Shown: positions 36,199 to 47,724 of the stretch, in pieces
Layout of the letters: each line of letters starts with the position of its first letter
Position numbering within the stretch: position 1 is the stretch's first letter
Source of the DNA: Quercus robur
Lineage: Eukaryota > Streptophyta > Magnoliopsida > Fagales > Fagaceae
Direction: 5' to 3'
Assembly (NCBI RefSeq): GCF_932294415.1
Contig: NC_065543.1
Location: 30,461,530 to 30,525,529, forward strand
DNA: 64,000 bases
The notes under the pieces: model-generated
What the model saw: the letters and a program-made list of their open reading frames with translations, nothing else
The model's database searches: none
Told to the model about the DNA's origin: nothing
Program-made: the position numbers and the translations under genes

Positions 36199-36734
36199 TT
36201 AGAAATATGTATATGCATGTAAATACGATATAATCTATATATTTTATGAATTATACCTAATGCTTCCTCAATGAATTTTTTTTTTAAAATTTTAATTTTT
36301 ATGATTCAAAAATTGGAGGGGAGGGGAGGGGGGGGGGGGTTTGAGAATTAATCCTGAACATCTTTGTTCGATATACCACAAGATGTAAATTAAGTTTCAA
36401 AATGTTTAGCAATGATCAATTTAAATCTCATTAAGAAGTAGTAATTTACTTTATTTAGATTAGGAAGTAACTTACTAAATGCTAAATAAAGTGATATCTT
36501 TGGGAAAATGTCTTCATGCTTTTATATTTATTGATTTATCGTCACATATGTTTCCACATGCATGGCCCTAAGATCTGTTGTTTTCTCTAACACCTATGCT
36601 TATTATTTTCCACACCTATGCAAAACAACAACATCAACTTCAACATCTCGATCGACGCTTGGTCCCCCAAGGAAAAAGGTAAAGGTTTTTTGGGTCCATT
36701 ATGACACTTGTGAGAAGGTTGTATGTTGATGTTC
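34029..36734. other. Gene-free, very AT-rich interval
   Basis: I see many short homopolymer and TA runs, and a G-rich GGGGAGGGGAGGGGGGGGGG near 36320-36340 beside a run of T. No ORF with recognisable domains was seen. Confidence 0.5.
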
Positions 36735-36740
36735 TGTCTG

Positions 36741-36812
36741 GACTTTTCAATGCTGATCCGGACTTTTCAATGCTGATTTTTCAATGCTGATCCGGACTTT
36801 TCAATGCTGATC
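36741..36812. repeat. Short tandem repeat, about 21-bp unit
   Basis: GGACTTTTCAATGCTGATCC recurs, with TTTTCAATGCTGAT present four times. One unit is shortened to TTTTTCAATGCTGATCC. Confidence 0.85.
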
Positions 36813-37860
36813 ATCCAGACCACTTCTGAGGAAAAACAAGATTTTTTTTTCATCTATTTCTTACTTTTAATTTATTTAGCATTTTTGTTTTCATTAATAT
36901 TCGATTTGTTTTCAATTCTAACTTACAATTTTTCAGAACATAGCTTCAAGTGATTATTCAAAATATATGAATAATTATCTCTTATATTTATTTATTTCAT
37001 TATAATAAATAATTGTTCAAAGTATTATTTCTTCTCAAAAAAAAAAATTATTATCCTTATTTCTTCAAGAGCTGGATAGCATCTAATGTGATGCTAAGCA
37101 TATTTGCATGATGCTTAAGATATATCTGATTAAATTCTACAGCTACATTTAATTTTTCAAAAATATTATTTCTTTTATTATTATTATGATTATTTTATAA
37201 TTCAGATTAAATATTATAAATCTAAAGCTTTATAACCTATCATGTCATTTTAAATTTTAGGTTAAATAAAGTAAATTGAAAAGCATATATTAAAAAATTT
37301 ATACTTGAAAGCATATATTAGAAAATTTTAGATATGCCTGAGAAAATCACCTATTATTGTAACTATTAAATAAAAAAATTGTCATGTTATTAAAATTTTA
37401 TATGAAGTGACAATTTATAGACCATTAGATCTTAAAAATAAAATCTTAATCAACCATGAAATAGATGAAATAAAGAAGATCATTTTCCAATTAAAACAAG
37501 AATCTTCCTTATCATGAAGTGTTTTTCTTTTAAACTCGATCAAAGGCATATTTTAGATAATTAAAATATTTGACATTGTTATTGTTTAATATATACACGT
37601 GAGTGAAATCTCACACATTGAATAGTAATGAGAATAGTGAGTTGTTAATATAACATTATTAAACTCAAACCTATTAATTTAAGTTTTTGAGTTAAGTGGT
37701 GTCATATATATTATATTAATTATTTAATTAGAGTATCTTCAATGTGTTATCCCCCCAACCGTCATTGTGTTCAATATTGTATGGAGAGGGAGATTAGAGA
37801 AGGTCATGTTTTTCCCCTTTTTGTTTATTATATTATATTAAGGACATAATTTATGTCCAA
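36813..37860. other. Gene-free AT-rich interval
   Basis: Nothing with coding character. A CACGTG-like TACACGTGAG lies near 37595, too far from the laccase for me to assign a role. Confidence 0.45.
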
Positions 37861-37886
37861 TGCATTAGTGCATTGGGCATATTACT

Positions 37887-38010
37887 AGGTAGCACCAATA
37901 ACAACAATAATATTATTGGATTACTACATGTATAGATAACCTTTATATTTAGAATGGTTGTCTATACATGTAGTAGTCTAATAATATTATTGTTGTTATT
38001 GATGCTACCT
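37887..38010. repeat. Hairpin with 55-bp stem and 14-nt loop
   Basis: Arm 37887-37941 and arm 37956-38010 are inverted copies that differ at four positions. If transcribed from the plus strand, three of the four become G-U pairs. The arms run from AGGTAGCACCAATAAC to CTACATGTATAGATAACC and back. It could be a foldback transposon or a small-RNA precursor. Confidence 0.85.
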
Positions 38011-38312
38011 TATTGTTATTATTGGTGTTAACTGAACAAACATCTGCATCCTAATATGTTTAGTATGCTAATACACTAGACACAACTTAACCCTTATATA
38101 TTTGTCTATATTTGTAATAATCCAGTAATATTATTGTTGTTATTGGTGCTACCTAGCGGTTTGTTCTGGACACATAATTGCATCCTAACGCATCTAGTAC
38201 ATTGATGCACTGAACTCGAGCTTAACCCTTATATTAAATAGTTGTCTATATGTGTAGCAATTAATCCAATAATATTATTGTTGCTATTGGTGTTACCTAG
38301 TGGTTTGTTAAT
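37968..38312 (+). repeat. Tandem copies of the hairpin's right arm, 135-140-bp period
   Basis: AATATTATTGTTGTTATTG-type words recur near 37982, 38128 and 38271, followed by GCTACCTAG.GGTTTGTT in the later copies. The sequence between copies (CATCCTAA..TAGTA..TGCACT..ACTTAACCCTTATAT) is also repeated. The left arm of the hairpin is the same unit in inverted orientation. Confidence 0.75.
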
Positions 38313-39150
38313 AATACCCATCAATTTTCTGGCCGTTAAAATTAAGAAAACTTTCTTTGTTTTTTATGCATATATAGATGATTTTCAATGTTCCAAATTC
38401 CAATCACCATCATTAGTAGTCAGAGACTATGAACTATACAGAATGTCATGTTGTAAGCCACCTTTGATTGGTAAGTTATGCAGTCGTTACGTATATCTGA
38501 AGAAAGGGTATATTATTTTTCCTTCCAGTCTCTACCATGCATATGTACAGCGGCCTATAGCTAGCCACCTAAGTCAGAGCATGAAATTTTAAGTGGAAAC
38601 TACAGCGAAGTTGTGCTGTTTAGGGTACGTACGTAATGATACTATTTTAGACCAACTTTGTTTTCATTGACCCACACCAACCCACAACCCACCAATGGCT
38701 ATGTTTAATTTGGACCCCAAAATTTCCTATATAGATTTTTTATATAAAAGTTCTCCTATATATAAAGAATCCAAATATAAACGACAAGGGAGTAGATAAG
38801 AATTGAGGGTGATGATAAATCAAATAATTCTAGCTTTTAAAATCGAAGACATGCAGAAGAAATATGCTTTTATCAAGTTAAATAACGCATGGCTGATACC
38901 TTGAAGGTGATGGCTTCCTTGTTGTCCTCTGTACGCTTTTTGATAATGCATGGATATATATTAGCCACCAAGGCTTCGAACAAAACTGACTCAAATGAAA
39001 ATTTAATTGACATTTTCATTGTCAGTCATCCCTCCTTACCTACCATCCAGCGTCACAAAATCTGTCTTTACGTGAAAAGTATGAATCATGAATAATTGGT
39101 ACGTTAAATACCAATAAAAAATTCACGGGAAACTGGAGAATCTCATAGTA
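38313..39150. promoter_or_regulatory. Upstream region of the laccase gene
   Basis: About 0.8 kb with no supported gene. ORF-like stretches lack domains. A GTACGTACGT word lies near 38625. Confidence 0.4.
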
Positions 39151-39157
39151 TATATAA
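39151..39157 (+). promoter_or_regulatory. TATA box of the laccase gene
   Basis: TATATAA in the context AGTATATATAAGGG lies 84-90 bp before the laccase ATG, leaving room for a leader of about 55 nt. Confidence 0.7.
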
Positions 39158-39240
39158 GGGTAAGGATGCATGGGAGTTTTGTAAGTTATTAGCAACTTAT
39201 TATTCCTATAGCTAGAGAGTGTTCCATCTTGGTGCTAAAA

Positions 39241-42200
39241 ATGGAGGGTTTGTGCCATCATTATAGGTTCTTAATAGTAACACTAGTGGTACTTTCTGGG
39301 CTTCGGCAATCTTATTCTTCAACAACCACTCGGAAATTTGAATTTAATGTAAGCTGATATTCAGAAACTCATCATATATCTTCCATCTCAACCAATATTG
39401 GCAAGTTTTTTAAGCATTATGGTTTTGCTTTTTTCAGATTGAGTGGAAGAAGGTAACACGTTTGTGCCACACAAAACCACTTCTAACAGTGAATGGGGAG
39501 TACCCAGGTCCAACCATTGCTGTCCATGAAGGTGACAATGTTGAAGTGAAGGTTACTAATCGCGTTTCCATGAACACTACCATCCATTGGTGAGCATACT
39601 GAATCTAATTATGTTGGGTTTAATTAAGAGCTTAAAAAATGTTACTATTTTTACTTCTTAGCATTAAGTGAGTTTGTTCATCGTGAATATTTTCTATTTG
39701 AAATTGATTAATTTTATGGTTTAGATTGAATATTATAGACTTAAAGATTTGTTTAATTTTAAATAATATAACATTTTATATAGTATTAGAGTGCTGATTA
39801 AGCACTGATCAGCAGCTTCATACTTTATTTAAAGGGTAGGTATCTAATTAGAATCTTTTTAATTTTAATTAAGAGTAATACTATAGATACAAACTATTTT
39901 ACAACATTTTTTATAAACTGTTGATATGATAAATTCTTATTAGTTTTAATTTGAGCCCATTACTAACATCATATTTTTACTTATAATAATTATTTAAAAA
40001 ATACTAAAATCACATCAATAATTTATAAAAATATTATAAAATAGCTTGGAACATTACTCTTTAATTAATTCTCTATGAACCCCATGTATTACAGTAATAA
40101 ATTAATTACACATTCAAAGGAGAGAAAAAGAGAAAAAGGGACGGGTCTGGTGATTAGTGGGTCTGCAAAGTTTTTTTTTGTTTTTTTCCCTTAGGTTAAA
40201 ACTGAATTACAAAGTTTGAGATTAAAAATTAGTAATTGATATGGCACTTGCTAAAGATTTGTCCATGCTATAGCTTCCTCTTCTGGCAGATTGTATAGTC
40301 AAATATATTGTGCCTTCAATGGAAAGACATGTTATAGATTAATAAAGATTACAGAATGCTAACTCTTTACAATTATGTATTATTTATCCATTCTGTTTTT
40401 ATTTATTTTTTTTTTTTCTATTTATGCACTACCTGTCGCGAATTTGAAATCGAGATATAAAATTATAAGATGGAAGAGCACTCTTATGGTAAATTAGACA
40501 ATTACATACCCTGTTAGCCTTATCATGCAATATAAAATGGAACCTAGCTATTGCACGCTGACATATATATTGTTGAGTAATACTTCTATTTGTAGTTTTT
40601 TTTGGTCATGGACAACTTGGCAGAATATGAAAATCACTAAAAGAGAAAAAAAAAAAAAAAAGTGGTAGTCTGAGTCTGATGTTATATAAAAGGTTCTTTC
40701 ATTTTTATTTCTGTTTTTCTGTTTCTGGCCAGGTATTTAAGAAATAATATTTAGGTGCTCTTCATGTGCCTCTCTTATTTATTTATTTAAGCTAGGCATG
40801 TGCTCACTAAAATGTATATATTTAAGTATGTTATAAGTTAATAAAGTTAGGTACACAACTTTTGTCATAACTCTAGCATGATTGATTATGAGTGATTAGC
40901 TTGACTCTTGTGTTATATAAAAGGTCCTTTCAATTTTTATTTCTATTTTTCCGTTTTTGGTTAGGTATATAAGAAATATTATTTTATTTAGATGCTCTTC
41001 ATGTGCCTCCCTTATTTATTTATTTATTCTAAGCTATACATGTGCTCACTAAAATGGATATATTTAAGTATGTTATAAGTTAATAAAGTTAGGGACATAA
41101 CTTTTGTCATAATTCTAACGTAAATAATTATAAGTGATGCAGAAAAACTGATAGTCATATAAAAGTAATCGTCCATCACTTATGATGATAACTTCAATAA
41201 ACTGTGACGAAAATTATTGTCTGAACTATAATAAGTTTAAATTGATTGAAAAAGACACAACACAAGAAATTTCTCTCTCTCTCTCTCTCTCTCTCTAGAC
41301 TTGTTACTGAGATGATCTGTCTTGTTGCTAATTACGTAGGCATGGAATAAGGCAACTAAGAAGTGCCTGGGCAGATGGGCCAGCTTACATCACACAGTGC
41401 CCTATTAGAGGAGGGCAGTCCTACACATACAACTTCACTGTGATCGATCAAAGAGGCACCCTTCTATGGCATGCACATTATGGCTGGCAACGTGCTTCAT
41501 TATATGGTGCCTTCATAATCTACCCTCGCATGCCATATCCATTCTCAGTTCCAATCCAATCTGAAGTCCCTATCATATTTGGTAATAATCCCACTAATCT
41601 CTTTGACCTCTCAATTAATTTCTTTCTTTCAATTTCATTTTTAGTTTTATAATTTCGATCAAATATGAAAGAATACTGTTAACATGTGCTAGGACGAGTG
41701 ATTTTTTTATTTTATTTTATCGATATTATTGTTGTATTTTGTTGAATGCATGTATGTTGTCATTTGGTTGTTGACTTGACTTATTTCTTCATTTTGGCAA
41801 ATCTCTTTTTTTGTATTTGTTATAATTATTAGTACTTTCTCTTCTCTCTCCCTCACATTTTTCTTTAGGATTGACATGTGCTTGTCGGATTGACTACGTA
41901 CAGGGGAATGGTGGAATGGAGATGTGGATGCTGTGGAAAATGAGATGATGTTGTATGGTGGTGGCCCTAATAGTTCAGATGCTTATACCATTAATGGCTT
42001 GCCTGGACCTCTTTATCCTTGCTCAAAGAAAGGTAATATTGATAATTGTGAAGCATTCTCGACTTTGGAAAGTAAAAATTTAAAATTTTTGCATAAATTT
42101 TGTTACCAAAAAGATCAAAAGGCTATTTCAAACCCAATGACCCAATTGGTTTGATGGCATCTCCATAGGTACTTAATACCTAAAGGTTAAGGGGAGGGGA

Positions 42201-44234
42201 GGAATTCGGGTAACCGAATAGAGATTTCTAATCATTTTCGAAAAAATAAAGGCTCTTTAAAAAATGAAAAGAAAAAAATCAAAACGTGAGATTAGTTTGA
42301 ACGCCTTGTATGTTTTGTTATGGGATTTTAAGGAAGATGGAAAATATTTAAAAAAAAAAAATGAAGATTTTACCATTTATCATCCTTTGATGAGAAAGAA
42401 AATTATGTAGAGATAAAGTAGGCAGGGGACCATTTTCTCCTTGTGTCCACAATTTTGCTTTTTAATTTTTCTTCACCTAAAATGTTGACAAGGAGATAGA
42501 AAATGGTAATGTACCCTTTTAACATTTATCCCTTAACTTGGGATGTTGTCGGCATAAAAGAAAAATAGAGAAAGAAATTTAAAATAATATACAATTATTA
42601 TGCATTGAATTTTATAATGTATCATGATAACTAATTCAATTATTATTTTTTAATGTAAAATGAATGGATAAAGGAAAAAAGTGTGATGAATTCATTTTTA
42701 TAAGATGTTATTCTTATTAATTTAATTAACAATATTATTTTTAATATAATTATGGAAAAAAATTCGTCATTACGTAATAGGGATGTAATAATAAATTCGG
42801 ACTAAAATATTTTTTCTACCTTCCACTTTTCTTCTCAATCAAACAAAAATAAATCTATATTTATTTTTTATTATTCCACTTTTATATTCTCTCTACAAAA
42901 TATACATGTTGAAAAACTAAAATTTCATCAAATTCTTCATTTTTTATTTTATTTTTTATCTTTCCTATTTTTTCTATCCTCTTTCATTTTCATCCTCCCA
43001 TCCAACACAGCATAGAACAACAAATAAGTACGAAATCATATATTGGAGAAGACATAACTTATGTCTGAAACAATTCATAGAGTTGAGGATGATCTTACAT
43101 TACATGTTATGTTAAAATTGTGCAGATACTTTCATCCAGACAGTCGAGCGTGGAAAAACCTACTTGTTTAGAATCATCAATGCAGCACTTAATGATGAGC
43201 TCTTCTTTGCCATAGCTAATCACACATTGACTGTTGTTGAAGCTGATGCAGTTTATACCAAACCTTTCACAACTAGAGCCATAATGGTTGCTCCTGGACA
43301 AACCACTAATGTTTTGGTCACGGCAAATCAAGTTCCAGACTCATCAGGCATGTTTGTAATGGCAGCAAAGCCTTATGTCACTGCCGTTTTCCCCTTTGAT
43401 AATTCCACCACAGCTGGCTTTCTAAAATACAAAAGTACAAGGACTGAAAAAATTGAGGCCCCAACTTTGCCCACCAACCTTGCATTTCACAATCTTCCTG
43501 AAATGAAAGACACAGTCTATGCCACAACATTTTCTAAAATGCTTCGTAGCCTTGCATCTCCTGAGTACCCCTGCAACGTGCCCAAAAAGATTGACAAGCG
43601 AGTTATAACAACTGTAAGCCTTAACCTTCAAGACTGTCCTGCAAACAAAACTTGCAATGGTGCTTTGGGCAAGAGATTCTTTGCTTCAATGAACAATCAA
43701 TCATTTGTTCGGCCGTTTAAGTCAGTATTGGAAAGCCATTACAAGAACCTCACAAATGTTGAATTTTCGTCTGATTTCCCCGAAAAGCCTCCTACTGCTT
43801 TTAATTATACCGGCGTAGACCCCCTCACCGAAAACATGAACACAGAGTTTGGTACAAAGCTTTTGGTAGTGCCTTACGGCACAAACATGGAAATTGTGCT
43901 GCAGGGTACAAGTTTTCTTAATAAAGAGAACCATCCCATTCATGTCCATGGTCACAATTTCTTTGTCGTTGGCAGTGGGTTTGGGAATTTCGATGTTGCT
44001 AAGGATCCAGCAAAATATAATCTTGTTGATCCTCCAGAGAGAAACACTGTGCCAGTTCCAACTGGGGGATGGGCTGCAATTAGACTCAAGGCTGACAATC
44101 CAGGAGTTTGGTTCATACATTGCCATCTTGAGGAACATACTTCCTGGGGTCTTGCTATGGTTTTCATTGTCAAAAATGGTATAGGCCAATCTCAGAGCTT
44201 GCTTCCTCCACCTAAAGATCTTCCACTCTGCTAA
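39241..44234 (+). CDS. Laccase (multicopper oxidase), 5 exons
   Basis: Predicted secreted p-diphenol:O2 oxidoreductase of 579 residues, oxidising phenolics such as monolignols or flavonoids in the cell wall. Exons: 39241-39348, 39438-39589, 41340-41581, 41904-42032, 43126-44234; all junctions are GT-AG and in frame. Residues 1 to about 27 form a signal peptide. Cupredoxin copper sites: HWHG 86-89 (codon 87 split by intron 2), WHAH 130-133, [10 protein letters not shown] from 480, HCHLEEH 542-548 with Cys543 as type 1 ligand and Leu553 at the axial position, as usual in plant laccases. Many N-x-S/T sites (for example NTT 82, NFT 118) fit a secreted glycoprotein. Length is typical (560-590). 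The second copper motif reads GTLLWHAH, where many laccases have GTLWWHAH. Intron 2 carries a MITE and a tandem duplication. Clade is not certain; LAC14/LAC15 or LAC7-9 relatives are candidates. Confidence 0.93.
39870..40062. mobile_element. MITE, family M2, in laccase intron 2
   Basis: The left end AAGAGTAATACTATAGATACAAAC and the complement of the right end, AAAGAGTAATGTTCCAAGCTA, are inverted and continue with CTATTTTACAACATTTTTTATAAA. Flanking TTAATT on both sides is a possible target duplication. A second member lies near 60803. Confidence 0.6.
40672..41130. repeat. Tandem duplication, 231-bp period, in laccase intron 2
   Basis: GTTATATAAAAGGT at 40681 recurs at 40912, and the whole stretch through TGCTCACTAAAATG.ATATATTTAAG and AACTTTTGTCATAA follows in both copies. 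Each copy has collected a few substitutions and small indels. Confidence 0.88.
41272..41296. repeat. (CT)n before laccase exon 3
   Basis: CT repeat about 45 bp upstream of the exon 3 acceptor, probably part of the polypyrimidine-rich intron end. Confidence 0.8.
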
Positions 44235-44547
44235 GATTACTATAACTATTAGTCTGGGAATCAGATGCCAAATTTTTGATGATCGAGTTTACAACTTCTC
44301 TTAGCTTATCACTATATGTAAATCATAAAAGCGTTTGTCAATCTTTAGTTTAATGGATTAGCATATGGGGTACGTGCAGTGTGTATAAGTGTTTCTTGTG
44401 GAATTTTATATATAGTTTGTGAACCATTACAACTTTGTGTCAACTTAAATGGATAACTAGAATCGGTGAAAATTTTATCAACTTTTTGGTGAAAATTTTA
44501 TCAACTTGAGTAAGAAGATAAAGTAAAATTCATGATTGTTTTAATAT

Positions 44548-44602
44548 AAGAATCAATGCCCGTTTCTCCAAAAAAAGAAAAAAAAAGAAAGAATCAATGC
44601 CC
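44548..44602 (+). mobile_element. Mini retro-tail insertion with 14-bp target duplication
   Basis: AAGAATCAATGCCC occurs at 44548-44561 and 44589-44602. The 27-nt insert is GTTTCTCC followed by an A-rich tail with single G interruptions. Confidence 0.6.
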
Positions 44603-44816
44603 TTATATATATATATATCGCAACAGATAGAGGAGGAATGACTCAATCATGTAGTTTGGACTCGTAGAATATAACACATTGGGCCGGACTTTCTATTTGA
44701 TTGTATCTAAAGGCCCAATGAGTTGGGATTTTCATGTTGGACTAGGTCATTCCGGACTCAAACCCAAATGGTTTCAACTGGAGTTCGGCCTTTTCTTTAA
44801 CCAATAATTGGAAAAG

Positions 44817-44878
44817 GCCAGATCAAGTAATCTTTTTTCTTTTCTTTTCTTTTTTTGGATTGCCAGATCAAGTTATCT
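44817..44878 (-). mobile_element. Mini retro-tail insertion, minus strand, 17-bp target duplication
   Basis: GCCAGATCAAGTAATCT at 44817-44833 recurs with one mismatch at 44862-44878. The insert read on the minus strand is AATCC followed by an A-rich tail with G interruptions. Confidence 0.55.
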
Positions 44879-46529
44879 GTTGCATAAATTCCTTGATGGC
44901 AAAATAATTTCCATCTACCATATTATGCTTCGTTTTTATTGTCTTGATATATAAATAATGATGTCTCACTCATGACTCATGATACGATTGAAGAAAGATT
45001 CGACCAAAAAGAAATAAAGAAGAAAGATTGGACACATGTTTCCGATGATCTCAAGATCGATGGGTGGTTGACATTGACACAACTTGTGTTAACGTATTTC
45101 TTTAACTTTATATATGTAAAGCAAAGAACTCTGTGCAGGAGAACATGAGATTGTAGCATGTGACATACTCTTTGAGGAGAATTAAAATACTCTTAAACCA
45201 TATTTGAGATAAGAACAAATTTAAAAATAGGGATTACTCTTTATTTCTTTTGATTCAATATTTCAAAACTACGTTTTTAAGAGAATTGAAATACTCTTTA
45301 TTTTCTTTGATTCAGTTTTTCAAGACTATTATTTGTTTCATTTGATTCAATGTCTTAGGACTTTTCCTCTCTCTAATAGAAATCTCTTCACATTTTCATT
45401 CACCATTTTCACTTCTACTCCTTTATACACGCATGCCCACAATCCTTCATGCCATCCCATCTCCAATTTGCCCAAACCAAAAACAATGTTTTTTGTCTTC
45501 AACCTTTCAACGACACCTACATAACTCCAACAATGCCGTACCATTAGATTCTAATTTGTATGAGTAGGCTGTGACCAAGGAAGGGAGCTTGTGTTTTTTA
45601 TTCAGTGACGGTAGCTTACGGTTTTAATGTTGAAGTCAGGCATTATGGATTTTGTGAAGGTTGTAATTCGCTTTAAGTCTTTGAATATTTGAGATTTTGG
45701 TTCGGAAAAGTCATAAATGTATTTTGTTTTTGAACTAAAGAGAAAGAAAAAAAATTCTTTTTTATTATTTATGAAGTTAGCTTTTTTTTTTTTTTTTTAA
45801 TTTTGTTTTAGAATTCATAATTTCTCAGTTTCTTTGTAGGTTTTTTACTACTATTTTTTGCGGTATGAGTCATAGTGATAAAAATAAAAATCGATGATGA
45901 TTTCAAAGTGTTTCACATTTTTTTAAAGGATGTGAAAACCCAACTAAAGGAAATTAAATTTTGATAAATGGATGTGTTTTTAGCCAATTTCTCTTTGTTT
46001 AATCATGTTCTCTTTATGTTGATACATACAAATGATTTCCTTAATTTCATCAAGATAATGAATTGGGTGTTTGAGATTGGGGTCTCTATATTTAGTTATG
46101 AGAATAGAGTGAATGATGAAATGTTTGGGAGGTTGCTTAAATTTATGTAATTTTAGGATATAAAAGTATTTTATGCTTTAAAAGATTGTTTATAGATTTC
46201 AAAATCATTTAATTAGTTTAAAAAATAAAGTATACTTTTAACCGTAAATATAATAATATGTTATAGTGTTATACAATTTTTTTTTTTAAATAAAATATGA
46301 ATTAAGAAAATCAAGTTACATAGTATTCAACAATATTGTGGGCAAACATAAATATTATACAAAAAAATAAGTATTATATATATGTCTTAACATACATAAA
46401 AATGATTTCAAATGAAATTGTAAAATATCCACACATCGCGCAAAACATCATCTAGTTAGGTTCAATTTCACAAGATGCCAAAAAAAAAAATGCATGCGAC
46501 TAATGATAATAAAGAGTATCTTTAGAAAT

Positions 46530-46549
46530 ACTATCTTTAGGTTTCTCAC

Positions 46550-46602
<53 letters not shown>

Positions 46603-46610
46603 ATCTTTAG
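46530..46610 (+). mobile_element. Mini retro-tail with 47-nt poly(A), 11-bp target duplication
   Basis: ACTATCTTTAG occurs at 46530-46540 and 46600-46610. The insert is GTTTCTCACATT followed by an unbroken poly(A) of about 47. The long clean tail suggests a young insertion or expansion of the tract. Confidence 0.6.
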
Positions 46611-47368
46611 TAGGGCTGTCCACGGGTCGGTCCGGGTCGGTTTTGGCCTCAACCCGGACTCGACCCGCTCAGGTCGGGTGGAACAAAAACGGACCCGCAA
46701 CCGACCGCCGACCACCACGGGTCGAGTCGGTCAGACTCAGGGGAGCGAACGGTCGGGTCGGTCGAGTCTGATGATGAGCGACGGCGAGCGGAGGAGAAGA
46801 TCTCTCTTCGTCAATCTGAGTTGGAGGCCGACCGGATCTAACGGATTATCGCCGGATTTGAGTAGATCGGAGCCTAATCTAACCAAGAATAGCCGGATTT
46901 GTGTAGATCTAAGTCAGATCTAACCCAATACCACCGATTTGAGCAAATCGGAGCGAAGGATGAGAGTAGATCTCGCCGGATTTGAGTAAATCTGGGCAAA
47001 TAACACCGGATCTGAGCAAAGGAATACCAAGGATGGCCGGATCGAAGCTGAGGAACACCAGAACGTCACCGGATCTCGAAGGATCTCGCTGGATTTGGTC
47101 CAAAATTCGTAATATTCATCGGAGAGGATGATTGTTTCGGTTCGGGTCGGGTGTCACGGGTTTTGAAACATAAAACCGGCAATCGACCCGCGTGGGGTCG
47201 GGTGTCACGGGTTTTGAAACATAAAACCGGCAACCGACCTGCGTGGGGTTGGGTTAGAGAGTTCGGACCCGCGTCCGACCGCCGGAGACGTCGGATCGAG
47301 TGGCGGCGGGTCGAGCTCGGGCGGGTTAGGCGGGTTGGGTGGGTGGCCGGGTGGGTTGGACAGCCCTA
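46611..47368. mobile_element. Non-autonomous hAT element, 758 bp
   Basis: The left end TAGGGCTGTCCACGGG and the complement of the right end, TAGGGCTGTCCAACCC, share 12 bp. The 8-bp target duplication ATCTTTAG is exact (46603-46610 and 47369-47376). The interior is GC-rich, full of GGTCGGGT and CGGATTTGAG-type words, and has no transposase. GC content is far above the flanks. Confidence 0.87.
47145..47246. repeat. 51-bp tandem repeat inside the hAT element, 2 copies
   Basis: GGTCGGGTGTCACGGGTTTT at 47145 recurs at 47196 with the rest of the unit (ACATAAAACCGGCAA.CGACC.GCGTGG). Confidence 0.9.
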
Positions 47369-47546
47369 ATCTTTAGCATCTTTAGTCTAGAATAATTAAA
47401 AAAAAATGAAAAATAAAAAAGAAGAAGAAGTAAGGTGTTATCATTGTTAATTTATAAAAGGATAAAGAAAAATGTTATCATGTGCTTTTATAGAGGCTTC
47501 TTTTTCTTTCTATGTCTTATTTTATCTGCAAGGTTCTAGTAATTTG

Positions 47547-47710
47547 TGAGTTTCAGTTAACTCAACAGGTAAAATCTCTAATGTTTGAATAAGAGATTTG
47601 GGGTTTAATCACCACTTACACAAAAAAACTGATTAGTGTTTTGGTATGATAAAATAGAGATATCATCAAGAGCGAACGCTATAGATTAAAAATCTAAAAA
47701 AAAAAAAAAA
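47547..47710 (+). mobile_element. SINE, plus strand
   Basis: The tRNA-like head has an A-box-like TTAACTCAACAGGT and a B-box-like GGTTTAATC, then ATCATCAAGAGCGAACGCTAT and a poly(A) end. The flanking GTTCTAGTAATTTG (47533-47546) and GTTTTAGTAATTTG (47711-47724) form a 14-bp target duplication with one mismatch. It is the same family as the minus-strand copy at 33853. Confidence 0.85.
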
Positions 47711-47724
47711 GTTTTAGTAATTTG

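Larger units (their letters stand above)
44235..46529. other. Laccase 3' flank and gene-free interval
   Basis: The first 200 bp are the presumed 3' UTR. Two mini retro-tail insertions lie at 44548-44602 and 44817-44878. A C-rich stretch at 45340-45540 resembles part of 52250-52500. I see no gene. Confidence 0.5.

Noticed and set aside
38242-38592. 116-codon ORF upstream of the laccase
   Set aside because: It starts inside the tandem arm repeats and has no recognisable domain.
43722-44189. 155-codon minus-strand ORF inside laccase exon 5
   Set aside because: It is the antisense shadow of a well-supported exon.
46678-47369. ORFs in the GC-rich hAT interior
   Set aside because: They are a product of GC-rich repeats; no transposase motif is visible.
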